Assembly: GCA_002270565.1 (NCBI GenBank)
Contig: NQMI01000001.1
Span: 765,710 to 829,709 of the forward strand
DNA: 64,000 bases
Origin: Stenocarpella maydis
Taxonomy: Eukaryota; Ascomycota; Sordariomycetes; Diaporthales; Diaporthaceae
Direction: 5' to 3'
Position numbers and translations under genes: made by a program. The notes under the pieces were generated by a model. That model made no database searches and was not told the origin of the DNA. It saw only the letters and a program-made list of their open reading frames with translations. Positions 23,401 through 35,023 of the stretch are shown here, piece after piece. Each line of letters begins with the position of its first letter. Positions within the stretch are counted from its first letter, which is position 1.

Positions 23401-25463
23401 CACAGCCGCAGGCGTCGTGTTCGTGAGAGATCTCCTTGTCACACTGCACATTTTCGCACTACCTGCTTGACAGCATGACCTGTCACATCCTCCCGAGGGT
23501 GGAAAGCAAAAGGGCGGCCTTGCTTTGACATGCGGGCAGCGCGCATATTGAGAAACAGCATCAACACGCAAGTCGCCAGGGATCGATTTGGCGCTGTCGA
23601 GGCATGCCGGGCAATGATTTGCATACCAATGGATAATGGTCAAGTGCCCAGAGGAGATCGTTCCCCAAAGCCTGGGCGCCGAAGTCCGCTGGATACCCTG
23701 TGGGTGAGGAGGCCTGCCTTTTCTTCTTCTTCTTTTTTGCTTTTCCTTGGCCTTCAGTGACGACATGATTCGGCCTTCCTACTTCTTCCGACCATTTTCG
23801 GAGGCAGTTGTCCAGGAACCGTGTGCTTTTTTCAAGCTGTCAAAATTCCCTGCCGCCGTGGATTTGAAATACACCTGAAGCTCAACGACGCACGCACTTT
23901 GAAAGACTGCAACCCAGTCGGGTGATTCTAGGTGCGGCAGGAAATGTGGGATGAGCGCCTGGCGCATACATGGCACAAGCCACATCGCATGCTTAGCCCT
24001 CCTTTTCAGGTCCCGGCGGTACCGCGTCACGTACTACCCAGGCCCTGTAACCAGAAACGATTCGTGATCCGCCTCAGCTTCATCTCTCTTTCCCTCCTCC
24101 TGTTCTTCTCCCCCCTCGCGCAAGCTTGTGCAGATCTTGCTGACAGGACCTCGTGTTCAGATTGAGAGATGACCTCTGCGGCTTACTTGCTGCCTCGATC
24201 CAAGGGATCTACGGACATTTTGGATAGCTATTCTTAGGAAAACTCTGAAGGGCCCAAATATCTCGTGGTGTCTTACACCCTGTGGCTCCCAGATGTCTCA
24301 AGTTGAAGTTCGGGGCAACATAACCCCACGCACTCGTCGTCCTCCCACCGTTCCGCCACGGACGACAAACCACGAGAAAGCCACGTGCAAAAGGTCCAAG
24401 TGGCAGTCTGGTTGGACAGTGGCGGTCAATTATTGAAGCCCGGCTCTGCATTGTTGCGAGTAAATGCAGAAGTTTGGTACCGGTGGAATGGAAGGGCTGC
24501 GGAAGGCGTTGCAGTGTGCACTACCTCAAGCACATGGCTACAACGAGATAGGGCCAGCGGGATGGGGGGGGGGGCGGCGGCTGCTTTCCTACCGGCAAAA
24601 TCGGGATTAAATCATGCTTTGGCGGCCTTATACAAATGATGTTCGACATGGTCTCGTTCAGGAGACACTTGTATAAATAGCCACCGGGCCTCTCTGTCTG
24701 AGCCATGTGCACGACATCTTCGTGTGCTCGGCGAGAGTCGACGACTCATAAGAATAGTCAAGGAATCACTGCCACCGAGAAAGAACTAGGTTCGTGGATA
24801 AACAATACTCGAGGACTCTGGCTGACCGGCTGACATTTTCAACAGGATATACTCAGCCAAAAGCCTCACAAAGCAAAAGTTCAAGCCCAGTCACGCGCGC
24901 TCTCCTGCTCTCTCATCCGGATCATCCCTCTTACAGAAAGGGGGGCAGACTAGTCACCGGACGGAAAGATATATAATATCAGCCTAGCCTCTTCTCCCAC
25001 ACCAGGTCTCTTCCTCTTGCAGCCGTTGCTCAATCTGACAGCTGCACTGGCCCACCATCCTGCAAGCTCCCCTTGTCTCGGCTAGGCACGTCCCTCTTGC
25101 CCATGTGTTTGTGGATAGGCGTTGACTCGGTGCAGGATCTCGGAAGCAGCCGCTCTCACCGTCCTACCAGTGTCTGGCACCACTTTTTCCAGCGTGGGCC
25201 TCACTCCCCAGCATCATCAGAGAGGGCCACGCCGGACTGCTTCAGCCACACCCACCCACACCCACACACCCGCCCCTCCTCGACACGCCACGCGAGAGGC
25301 TTCGAGGCCGAGACCTTCAAGGGCTTCAAGGTTTCCGACTGAGACCTCGCCGGCGCCACAGTGGTGGCTACGCCCCTCCCCCCCCCCAGAGCACCAACAA
25401 GTGTCCCCTGGGATATATCGGTCCGCATTGTCAAGCCAGCTCTGCCTGAGGCACACGGCGGCC
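20475..25463. other. Gene-free region, 5 kb
   Basis: Longest stretch of normal base composition without a gene I can support. Open frames are short and overlap on both strands. Near the right end are two TATA-box-like sequences: TATAAATAG near 24672-24680 and ATATAATA near 24971-24978. The second may serve the cysteine-rich gene at 25464, implying a long leader. After the first box, a 42-codon frame begins MCTTSSCARR at 24704. Confidence 0.5.
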
Positions 25464-25889
25464 ATGTGCATTTATTACTACCTCCATCACCACCACAGTG
25501 CCCCGTGCACGAGGGACATCGAGTTTGTCATACACTACGTTTTCTGCCCGGCCGCCACGCTCGATGAGACGTTCCAGACATGGTCCGCCTGCGCGGACAC
25601 GTCCTATTTCGACGAGCAGAGCGGCAGTCTGGGAATCGACTTCAACAACCCGTGTGCCAGTGGCGGGTGCCTGGCCAGCCCGAAGTGCAGCCGGGGCGCG
25701 TGCCGGCTGGAGGAGCTGAACGGGCTCTGGGTCTGCTGCCGGTGCGGCTTGGGCGGCAACACCTACCCGGTCTGCTACCATCCGATGAAGAAGAGCCCAG
25801 ACTCGCTTTGCTATCACAAGTGCTGCCTGGGGTGCGAGCCGGACGTGGCCGGCGGGTCTGAGGCAGATGGAGCTGGAACCGGCCGGTGA
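25464..25889 (+). CDS. Small cysteine-rich 'MC...' protein A
   Basis: Single exon, 141 residues, about 17 cysteines, no signal peptide. It starts MCIYYYLHHHHSAPC, then FVIHYVFCPA. The core reads NPCASGGCLASPKC...CRLEELNGLWVCCRCG, then YPVCYHPM and a terminal CYHKCCLGCEPD. The core E-x-L-x-G-x-W-x-C-C-x-C and terminal H/D-x-C-C-x(2)-C pattern recur in the two genes downstream, so the three are paralogues. Regularly spaced Cys/His pairs suggest zinc binding inside the cell rather than secreted disulphides, but that is inference. The family resembles widespread unannotated fungal proteins starting MCxx...C(G)H. I start at this ATG because it begins the conserved block. Confidence 0.7.
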   Translation: MCIYYYLHHHHSAPCTRDIEFVIHYVFCPAATLDETFQTWSACADTSYFDEQSGSLGIDFNNPCASGGCLASPKCSRGACRLEELNGLWVCCRCGLGGNTYPVCYHPMKKSPDSLCYHKCCLGCEPDVAGGSEADGAGTGR

Positions 25890-27332
25890 CGTATTGACTC
25901 TTGTCTGTTGGGGGCTGAGGGTTTGCTCCTTTTCCTTTTCCTCTCTTGGTACTGATGGTAGTCGCTGCACTGCTTGGGCTATTTCGGGACTGGTGTATGA
26001 TTGGGGCGATTGAAGCGAGTCGGGCCGGAGCAGGAGAGCACACGAGGCACTCAGTGGTGGGGTCTTTCTTTTTTTCTCGGCTGCTGTCTTTCCTGGTTTT
26101 TGTTTTTGTTTCGATTTCCTGGCCCCCCAAAAAAAACTCTTTTGCCGCGGAAAATGAAGTTCCACATCTCGGGGCTTGAGATCTATGCGGGAGATATTAC
26201 GCACATGCTTGGCTGCTCGATCTCTGGGGATCGGGAGGGTTTCTTTTTCGATCAGGCATCGAGCCGCGAGATGTCGTAAGCGAGATCCTGCGGGCTAGGG
26301 AAAAGCAAACCTGCAAGCCGGGGTCCCAGAAGGGCAGGGAGGTCAGCTGAACAAGACGCGTTGTTGCACACGAGGTCAGGGTCCTGACACTCCAGTGACC
26401 ACCACGGGCGCGGCCAAGTGGCTTCGGTACGGGCGGGGTATGCACATAGACTATTCGATGAGGCTGTGAGAGCCATTGGAAGTTTTCAGGGCTAGGCTGG
26501 GCGGGACACACGGGCGGGAGTTGGGTGTGCCAAACCCAGGCAGTTGGGAACGACCACCAGGGCGAGGCAATGTTTCTGTACAACGAAACCCTTCACCATC
26601 AGGATCCGGCTCCGTGGGGAGATATCCCTTCCGTCACCGCGAGGCGTCTGTCACCCGCGAAGATCACCGCGTGGCCCCACACCCCCCCTACGCCCATTGT
26701 ACCCGTCACAACCTCTTCTCCTCTGCGCCGGATCGAGTCCACGCCCAGCCGGTCGGGACACGTCCAGCAGTGGGCCGGCTGGAAAGAAGGAATTCCAAAT
26801 CGGCTCGGCCAATCCCATGACGCGAGACCCTGAGAAACATCGAGGTGCTCGACGACGTACCCTCGTCATCTACCGACCGCAGACCCCTGGCGGCCTGTTG
26901 AGATGCCATCCCACTCCGGCTGGCAGGGAGAGCCACTGACGAGCAATGACACGACGACAGCTGAAGATGCTGGTATGCGGAGACCCATCGGCGGTCTCGG
27001 CTAGCTGACCGGTATGACCCGACATAGAAATCGACCTGTCGTCAATGCCTGGAGCTGGTGGGTTGGGATGGCATCCCATCGCATCAGATGGCTTGGGGCA
27101 ACCAACCACTTCACCCTCGACGGACGGGGTTTCCATACATAAAAGGCTCCTCTCTCCCAGGCCCCCGAGACCAAGGCGGACACAAGGACGACTGATCTCA
27201 CTCAGAGAGCATCTTGGACGTTGTACCAGCGCCGTGACACACTCCTACGTCCCTCATCAGCGAGCCAACCTCTGCAACGACGGCAAGAACCGAGATTTAC
27301 AGTTCCCCAGAGGCCTCACGAGACTAAAAGAC
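25890..27332. other. Intergenic region between cysteine-rich genes A and B
   Basis: No supported gene. It ends with the promoter of the next cysteine-rich gene. Confidence 0.5.
27138..27146 (+). promoter_or_regulatory. Probable TATA box of cysteine-rich gene B
   Basis: CATAAAAGG lies about 190 bp upstream of the ATG at 27333, in a GC-rich setting. Position and sequence fit a TATA element; not proven. Confidence 0.4.
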
Positions 27333-27848
27333 ATGTGTCACCAAATCACATACACTCTGCCGTGCGAGCACACGCGGACGGACATTGTCTACTGCGCCGA
27401 CGCCCCGAGCGAGTCGTCAAAACCGGCATCATCAGGGGGCTCATCATCAAAGTCTTCCAAGAGGGACAGCGGCAAGAAGCACCACAGCAGCAGCAAGGGC
27501 AAGGAGAAGGAGAAGAAGGGCGGCGGCGGTGGCAGCAGCAAGTCCTCGTCCTCGTCCCCGTCGTCCCGCCGGAGGCCGTGCCCCAACCTCACGGCGCAGT
27601 CGATCGCGTACCCGATGCCGCCCAGCTTCGAGGGCAGCCCCTCGGCGGCGGCGGGCAGCCCCCTGCTGCCAAAGTGCCCGCTCCCCAAGTGCCCGTTCGA
27701 GCAGCGCAACCGGTGCTGGAACTGCTGCTGGTGCGGCAAGAGGTTCAACGAGTACGGCCGCTGCAGCTGCATCATGATCATCGACGGGAACAAGGTGTGG
27801 TGTGAGCACATCTGCTGCGAGACATGTACCCCGGCCGGGCCGATGTGA
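27333..27848 (+). CDS. Small cysteine-rich 'MC...' protein B
   Basis: Single exon, 171 residues. It begins MCHQITYTLPCEHTRTDIVYC, the typical N-terminal Cys/His block of this fungal family. Residues about 30-85 are a low-complexity Ser/Lys/Gly insert (SSKSSKRDSGKKHH, KGKEKEKKGGGGG, SSSSSPSSRRR) that is probably disordered and basic. The cysteine core follows: LPKCPLPKCPFEQRNRCWNCCWCGKRFNEYGRCSC. It ends with VWCEHICCETCTPAGPM, matching the CC-x(2)-C-x-P end of the other two genes. No signal peptide or membrane segment. Paralogue of the genes at 25464 and 30406. The Ser/Lys insert may bind nucleic acid or mark phosphorylation, but no function is known. Confidence 0.7.
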   Translation: MCHQITYTLPCEHTRTDIVYCADAPSESSKPASSGGSSSKSSKRDSGKKHHSSSKGKEKEKKGGGGGSSKSSSSSPSSRRRPCPNLTAQSIAYPMPPSFEGSPSAAAGSPLLPKCPLPKCPFEQRNRCWNCCWCGKRFNEYGRCSCIMIIDGNKVWCEHICCETCTPAGPM

Positions 27849-28024
27849 CGGGCGCGGGCGCGCGTGGAGGAAGGGATCATGGGGTATGGGAGTACCGGAT
27901 TGGGATGAATGGGAGTTCTTGGTGGGATAGACTATTGCTCTCCCGTATTTTCTCACAACTTCTTTTCATTTTGTTTCCCCACCCCCCCTGTCTCTCTCTT
28001 CTCGTCTTCCCTGGGCAATTGGAG

Positions 28025-28025
28025 G

Positions 28026-28090
<65 letters not shown>

Positions 28091-28104
28091 CTTGTTGTTG
28101 TTGT
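28025..28104. repeat. (GTT)n microsatellite
   Basis: About 26 GTT triplets with one interruption. Lies about 180 bp after the stop of cysteine-rich gene B. Its poly-Val and poly-Leu readings are not genes. Confidence 0.95.
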
Positions 28105-30277
28105 CAGGAGTCACGGTGCCCAGGCGTTCGTGTGCCCGGATGCCTACTAGGGTCTGCTTGTTCGTGGATGATCAACATGGCACACATCCTGCACACATAT
28201 ATGAGCGATCGAGAAATAGACGAGGGATTCGTGGGGATCACGGGGATTACGGGGATTGCGTCAGGTCGGGCCCGGAGTGGTGGCGTTCGCACTGGCTCGC
28301 TCAGTCAGTGGTTGGTCATGGGCGGGTTGTGTATGACTGCGACGAGGGCCGCGATGAGAGACGTCTCTTAGTGTCGATGATTAGAAAACAATCAATGATG
28401 ATCATCTGAGAGGGTGAGAAGAAGTAGGCACCCCAGATGGACGTGATTATGTCGAGCACAGATCCTCCAGGCCCGTGGCAGTCCGTGGCGTGTCGATAGT
28501 GTCGAGACTCTGGGAGAATGTGCGACACTGTGGCCCAGAGGGGGCTTGCTTGTGACAAATCCATGGCCGTTTGAGGCAAAAGCGCCGCGGCCCACAGATT
28601 GCGAGGCCTCTCTGGGCCGTGTCGAAGAGCCAAAGTACAAAGTGCTGAAGAATGCGGCTCCCGGGGTCCCGAATGCCTGGCACCTGAAGACGTTGGGCTC
28701 GTGCATTCTCATTGGCCGGGGCACAATACAGATCGGGACACATGCAGTCGGATTTAGATCTGGTTTGCGTCCATAAATAGCTAGGGGGGGAGGAAAAAGA
28801 CGAAGAAAAAAGGAAAGAGAGATAGAGAGAAGATGCATGCATGCACCTCGGTGGATATCGAAAACGGTGCTGGACAAAGTCATCCCATCAATAACAGGCT
28901 TGGACCGCTGTGAGCCCTGTCTGTTGCATTGATGGCCCTCCACCATGCTTCGTTTCCAGATCGACTCACCCTTCCGGTTCCGCTTGGATCTGTGTTCGCT
29001 GGCCACGTTCGCCTCTTCTCGATCTGCCTATGCGGTGGCTGACCGGGTTGTGGGAGCCCCCCGGCAGAGGAACACTGAACAAGTACTCAAGTACCTACCC
29101 GGGCTGTGTCGGAAAATGACCTGTCCGTTGTCTTGTGTAACCTCGACAGGGAAAAAGCAACCGCACCGACAATATTCGGAGACCCAAGGTCAAGGGTCCG
29201 AAAGAAAAGACCAAGCCAGACAGATACAAGGAGGGAGGGGGCCTATGATCTCAGCCGTCTGACGTCCCCCCCAGTCGAGGAATCCAACATCCGTCCTCTC
29301 GGTCTAGGGCTCACGTGTGACCGTGAGAGACCGGTGTGAGGCCTTTTTTTTTTTTTTTTTTTTTTCTTCCCTTGTGTGTGTGTGTGTGTGCTGTTAAACC
29401 TGTTGTAACTCATAAGCCAGATGAGCGAGAGCTTCGAGGGCTTGCATGTGGACCTTGTTCTCCCACGAGCCCGGGTGCCAGGTGCACACTTGAGCAACAC
29501 CCGTGCTCGCAACACTGAACCCGGTGGCCGTATGACCACATACATGGCTGGGCGAGCTGAAAAAAAAAACAGGGCGCGTCAGAGACCCTCGTGCAGGCCC
29601 GCGGGCGGCTGTCGCACCGATCAAGCCGGGGGAGAAGGGGGCCTGCCTCATGAGCCTCTTATCGCACGGCGGGGACCTGCTTGGGTGGACTCAAAAACCC
29701 ACAGGTCTTGCAATGGGAGGGGGACGGTGCGACATCAGGCAGCCCGCCACGGGGGCCCTGGCTTATAAGCAGCCAGGTCTGTCATGCCCGCCCCCGCCCC
29801 AGATCTCCCTCTCTTGCCTCGCAGCATCTCGTACGCCGTGCGGAACGCTGTAATTGTCGGCGCGGGTGTCTGTGTGCTGGGCCTCCCGAAACACCAAATC
29901 TGAGCATGGTTTCGTGTCTCGTGTGTCTCTCCACCGCGGGTGCCACCCAGGCCCGGCCTCGAGGGCAGAGCCTTCAGTGCGCCTGATGCGGCACCCGCCC
30001 ACGTGTGCATCTCTGACGAGAGCAACGCTCCGTCCCCCAGAGACGTGGCCAATTGCCGTCTCGGCCCCAGATTGCTATCCAATTAAGCTATCCGATAGCC
30101 GTTGATGAGCAGGCTCGACGCCAAATTGCAAGACCCACGGCCTGACTGCCATCCAGCACCGCTCGAAGCGGATCGATTAGACGAGAGAATATACCTAGGC
30201 ATACCTGGGTGTCCATCTCCACGTACGAGCATGTCTGGGACGAAAACAACGTGCTCATCTCCTGGTTCTCGTTCGTG

Positions 30278-30287
30278 TTATAAAGAG
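30278..30287 (+). promoter_or_regulatory. Probable TATA box of cysteine-rich gene C
   Basis: TATAAAGAGA about 120-130 bp upstream of the ATG at 30406. Confidence 0.45.
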
Positions 30288-30405
30288 AACATGGCGGTCA
30301 GCACATCTTCACGAGGGAAATCCCCGAGGGGGGCATCATTCCCCCCCCCCCGGGGAACAAGGCGAGCTTTTTCCTGTAAATACTTCAGCCCCAAGATTCA
30401 TCGCC

Positions 30406-31009
30406 ATGTGCGTTGGCCACCCCAAAAGGCACCCGTGCCAACACACCTCCGTGACCTACAATCACTGCGTGGCCGCTCATTTCGATGCGGCGACAGGTGT
30501 CACCACTCCCTGCCACAACACCACATATGCGGCGCCCGTAGACACCGAGTCCAAGTGTACCAACCAGCTCTGCTTCTTTGAGGAGCTCGGCGGGGCCTGG
30601 ATATGCTGCAAGTGCCGCAATGGCCCCAACTACGTGGGCTGGTGCTCCTTCGACAACCCGAGGACAGAGGTCAACGCCATCACACAGCAGCCGGAGCAGA
30701 TCACCAGGTGCGATCACTGCTGCTGCTGGAACTGCACGCCATACTGTACGTCGTCGGCCAGCCACAGCCCACAGAGACCAGTGGCCATGATGCTGAACAC
30801 GCTGACATGTTGCCTCCTCAGCCTCCTCGGACCAGGGCAGGTCGGGCCACGGTGGCTCGTCAAGGCGCGGTGGTTCGTCCAAGCACAAGCACCACAAGTC
30901 GTCCAAGCATGCCGGTTCCTCCAGTCAGGGGTACCAGTGGATCGAGATGGACTACACCTCGAAGGGGGGTTCTTCCAGCCACAAGAAGAGGAAACACAAA
31001 GAGAAATAG
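30406..31009 (+). CDS. Small cysteine-rich 'MC...' protein C
   Basis: Two exons: 30406-30745 and 30822-31009, with a 76-nt intron (donor GTACGT, branch CTGAC, acceptor CTCAG); 175 residues. The N-terminus MCVGHPKRHPCQHTSVTYNHC and the core KCTNQLCFFEELGGAWICCKCRNG match gene A (CRLEELNGLWVCCRCG). DHCCCWNCTPY closes the Cys-rich part. After splicing, the frame opens into a Ser/Gly/His/Lys tail (DQGRSGHGGSSRRGGSSKHKHHK, written here in part; ending SSSHKKRKHKEK), which resembles the basic Ser/Lys insert of gene B. That coherent tail is strong support for the intron. The unspliced frame runs on to 31185 but gives an unrelated sequence. Function unknown; probably intracellular and metal-binding. 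Confidence 0.72.
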
Positions 31010-32549
31010 GTATCCCGGGATTTGGGGCATATTGGAGACGGGTATTGCAACCAATTTCCTTGGATGAATCGTTGAAAGCCGTTGCAGGCATCTCTCACAT
31101 CAGCGACCCCGTATCCCTAATGGTAATGTGTTATTATTGGCCGGTTAACCCGAACAGTAGGGGAGGGATCAATCCATATGGATAATTAGTAATCAGTAGG
31201 CCCCTGTTGTATTTTCCGAGAATGGACAGCAAGACTGTCTGTCAAACGATGAGTTCCATACGCGAAGCCATCGTACACATAATTCACAAATACTAGATTA
31301 ATCTCCACTGGCTTTCAATTAGTCAGTGAGTGCATGTACTAGAAATACTGTCTTGTATATATTTGTGTTTCGAGATGAGCATCACTCAATCATTCCTCCA
31401 GTTTGTCATGAATCAGGTAAGGTCAGGGAGGTCATACTATAGGAAGTGCTCTGCATCTGTCACTGCTGTCAGGGGAGATGTGTGCCCTCCCTCCCCTTTT
31501 CTTCTTTTCTTCTTTTTTAACTTCTAGGCAGTCTGCATCAGTATAGATATTCTGATGGTATGTAAGTCACAGACTCTATGTACATATGGACTCAGATATA
31601 CACCACAACCATAACTCGGTTCTGACAAGGCAAGTACAAAGCGTTGCGGCAATGGGTACCTAGCTATACCATATTAGTGAGCTACTAGCCAGGAGCCGGG
31701 GTACAAGGATCAGACTTGAAGAGTGTAAGAAAATGCTGTCCTGTTTCTCACCGAAAGAGCCACCACCAAAGCCATGGATCCCAAAATCAGAAAGAATCCC
31801 GTCACAAGACCCAGTAGCAATGTTCAAAACAAAGTGGACAATATGGGCGACACCGAAATACCCGACAACTCACCTTCAACCGCACAAACCATAATCATTT
31901 CAAAGTTTTCTATACTTTAACCAAATGTGTGCTCCAAGGGGCTTTGCTTGCGCACGCACACCCATCGAGCAGACCCTGGGCCACTGCCCAGACGCATAGC
32001 TCCATCAGGCACCAGGCATAAATTGCCCATGTGGGTCACATCGTATACCCTAGTGGCCCTTCACGGAGTGATAGGAACAACGTGTGTGACTAGACTAGCT
32101 AGATTTGGGGGTGCTGAGCCTGTAAATTAGGGCCTCAGCTCAAGTACTCCCCGGCCTTCTGCCTGAATCAGATCACGTTCAACTAAAGCTCTAACTGCAT
32201 ATATTAAGGAACTAATGTGCTTTCAATGTGGAGATACCAACTCATATTACTGGCAATTCGAACTAAGAAAGTTGTAGACCCTCAAGGTGTTGGTTTGAGA
32301 GAATCAAGCACAAGTCACAGTCATTCCCGTCCGACGCCCGTGGCCCAGGATGATCTCCCAGGCAGGCATCTAGTTATGCGGGAATTAGCCTGTGGTGTGA
32401 GCATGGGCAAGCCCCTCTGACAGCTTCTCCGGTGAAAGACGTGATGTAGCTAAGTCGCCCGTGGCTATTCACCCATCCGGAATATAGTTAGCACTGAAGG
32501 AGGCTTCATCACTACCTGCGCAGCTGCAGTTAGAATTATATAGAGACTC
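31010..32549. other. Intergenic region
   Basis: No supported gene. Base composition becomes richer in A+T from about 31.1 kb. A 48-codon frame starting at 31772 (MDPKIRKNPVTRPSSN) is open but has no known homologue. Confidence 0.5.
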
Positions 32550-33122
32550 TATACTAGCGATATAGGGGTGCTATAAACGGTAGTTAAGCCATACACCCAC
32601 CGTTTATTTTAGGAAAGGAACCCAAACCATTAAATAAAACAAATAATTTAAATCCCTAAACGGTTCAAAATAAATTAACGGTTTAATCATATAGAAGCAG
32701 GTTTAGCGTAACTTAGGCCCTACCCCTCCCCCCCCTTTTAGGAGGAGTAAGGAGGAAGTCGCTCATTTTGAATAGAATATTACCACCTTAACTAAATAAC
32801 CTAGTAGTAGGAGAGGGGAGGGGAGGGGAGGGAATTGAAGGGAAGGGAATTCCAGAGAAATATTCATTTCAAAAACAGAGAGAGAGACAGAGATTTGGAA
32901 AGATATCTCATCAAGGTCCTCCTTAGAATTAAGAACTTTCTCAGGCAGATTAATACCAAAAGGCCTTCTCTCCTCTACTCCTTCATTTAAACCGTTTAAG
33001 CTAGTCCAAGACGCTTAAGGATTTTAAACTATTTAGAAAATTTAAACCGCTTGAATATTTAAACGTTCTAACTTCCCCTTCTAATCTTAACCCGCTTGCC
33101 TAGCCCCAATACCGCTGGTATA
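32550..33122. mobile_element. MITE-like inverted-repeat element
   Basis: The left end TATACTAGCGATATAGGGG (32550-32568) matches the complement of the right end, TATACCAGCGGTATTGGGG (33104-33122), with three differences, two of them transitions. Similarity continues inward less clearly. The interior has no coding frame and repeats of AACGGTTTAA-like words in both orientations. Non-autonomous TIR element, about 570 bp, partly decayed. Confidence 0.6.
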
Positions 33123-35023
33123 GCAGTGACCTTGGCCAGTGAGCCCAGGCCACTGATCATCCGACCAGGTGTCGAAATAATGGCAGCACATTTCCTGTCC
33201 TCACTAATAAAGGGCGGTGCTGGTATTTACGCGCGAGAGATAGTGGGCAAATGGCACATAAAATAAACCCGGCATCCTCTCAGAACCAGTGCCATACCAT
33301 GGAAAGGCCGAGGTTGTGTTCACTACGCATGTACACCACGCAATATACTGGCTCTCCACTCTACATTCTACATGCGCATACCAAATCACCTCCAACCCCC
33401 CCCCCCCCAAAAAAAAAAAAAAGAACCCCCCAAAAAAAAGACCCCACAAAAAAAAAAACCCCAAAAAAAAAAAAGAACCCCCCAAAAAAAAACCCACCAA
33501 AAAAACCCGAAGCCTCCCTAAGCAGCAACGAGGCTCAGCACGCGGCCCGACAAGAAACGAACCAAAAAGGTATCTTGGACGCGCGGCGGCATCACCTTTA
33601 TCTCGTCCGGACGCCAGAACTAGGTGTTGGGGGCAGCCAGGCCCTAGCAATTCTACGAAATAAGATGTGACGCGCAAAAGCAGCTGCCAGTGCACAGTGC
33701 ACTTGCTACACCTATATCTCGCGACATAAGATAAGCTGCAGCCGGAGCCGCGTTGGGAGACCGCAGGCTGTCCGTGCTAGAGGGATGGTGGCGGCGCCCG
33801 ACAGGGTGGTCGGCGCCTGGGAGGGAGCTGGAGAACCCGCGGCTGATGGGTCATTTCTGTTGCTCATTGTCTGTGTTCCTGCTTCTGCCGTACTTGCTTG
33901 TTCAATTAGCGCAGGTGGGCGGAGTGATCAGCCAGAATCGCCGTGCTTTTCACTGATTCATGCGAAAGCATAGATGGAGGCAATGGTCGATTCTAATCTC
34001 CATAGGCAACTTCTGCTTCATTTCAACTGAGATAGTCGTAGCAAAAGTAACGACCATTTTGTGACGAATTGAAGCAAAAGTGGCTGGAGCGGTCGGAAAC
34101 GATATGCTGCTGTGGATGCCCAAGTATACCCCCTCCCCCTCCCCCTCCCGCGACTGACCTGGTTGAGCCTGCAGGTCTCACTCCCATGATATATCCTCGG
34201 CGTACCATGATCCCTAGAGTAACGTGCCACAAGATCGGATCAGGACAGATCGAGGTTGGCTTGCAGGAGAGCTATGGGACCAGATTCAACAGAATTGCAC
34301 AACGGGCAGGATTGGCATTTGGGGGGGGGGGTCGCTTTGCCATGCTCGTTAGTGGCTGGAGGGAATTTGGATCCTGCAGATAGACCGGGGCGTCAATGAT
34401 CAATCACATCCGTCGATGCAGTGCAGATGGCACGGTTGCTTGCTTTGACGGTGGCGGGCAAAAGGATGCCTCGCTTCAGCAGGTTGCAGGCAGGAGGACA
34501 AGGCGTTGGGGGAGTTGGCTGGGAGACGAGCAAGATCGGCCGGGAGGGAGGGGAGGGGTGTTGTCGCATTCTACTGAGAAAAATGAGAAACGTTAGGTGA
34601 GCCTGGGCGCAAGATTGAGGCAGGAGCTTGCATGCATTGGCGGCGGTGACAGATGGCACGAGAGAGAACCGACTGGTGGCCCTCGAGGTGGCTGGTCCAC
34701 CTTGGGGCCACTTGTGGTGCTTACTAGTACCTAGCATACACTAGAAGCCACAACGTTATCATGCCATAGGTAGTGCAGTGGCACACCCGATGATCTGACG
34801 CTGGCTGGCTGGGTTACAACTTACGGAGGACAGGCAATGTTTGCTCGGGGATGATTGCCGAGTACCGTCGAGGGAAGGGCTGTTGTTGTGCGTCTTGTGG
34901 TTCCATGTCGCTTAGTGCCCGTACATAGAGATACCACAGTACATGCACCTGCTGTTGATTGCAATATCTGCACTCGGGCAGATTTGCCATGTGCTCTGGC
35001 GGTTGTGCGTGTGTGCCACCGTA
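33123..35023. other. Intergenic region
   Basis: No supported gene. Contains an unusual alternating C/A homopolymer tract at 33396-33508 and a G-run near 34321-34331. Confidence 0.5.
33396..33508. repeat. Alternating poly-C/poly-A tract
   Basis: About 110 bp almost entirely of C-runs and A-runs (C10-13, A14, C6, A8 and so on). The Lys/Pro-rich reading of it is not a credible gene. A shorter A/C tract lies near 63406-63432. Confidence 0.9.

Larger units (their letters stand above)
27849..30405. other. Intergenic region between cysteine-rich genes B and C
   Basis: No supported gene. It contains a long (GTT)n tract, a poly-T run (about 29343-29365) followed by (GT)n near 29374-29391, and a TATAAATAG-like box near 28773 without a convincing gene after it. 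Confidence 0.5.

Noticed and set aside
27824..28409. Frames with poly-Val and poly-Leu
   Set aside because: Produced by the (GTT)n microsatellite; no other coding evidence.
33251..33670. Lys/Pro-rich frames of 120-140 codons
   Set aside because: Direct translation of the poly-C/poly-A tract.
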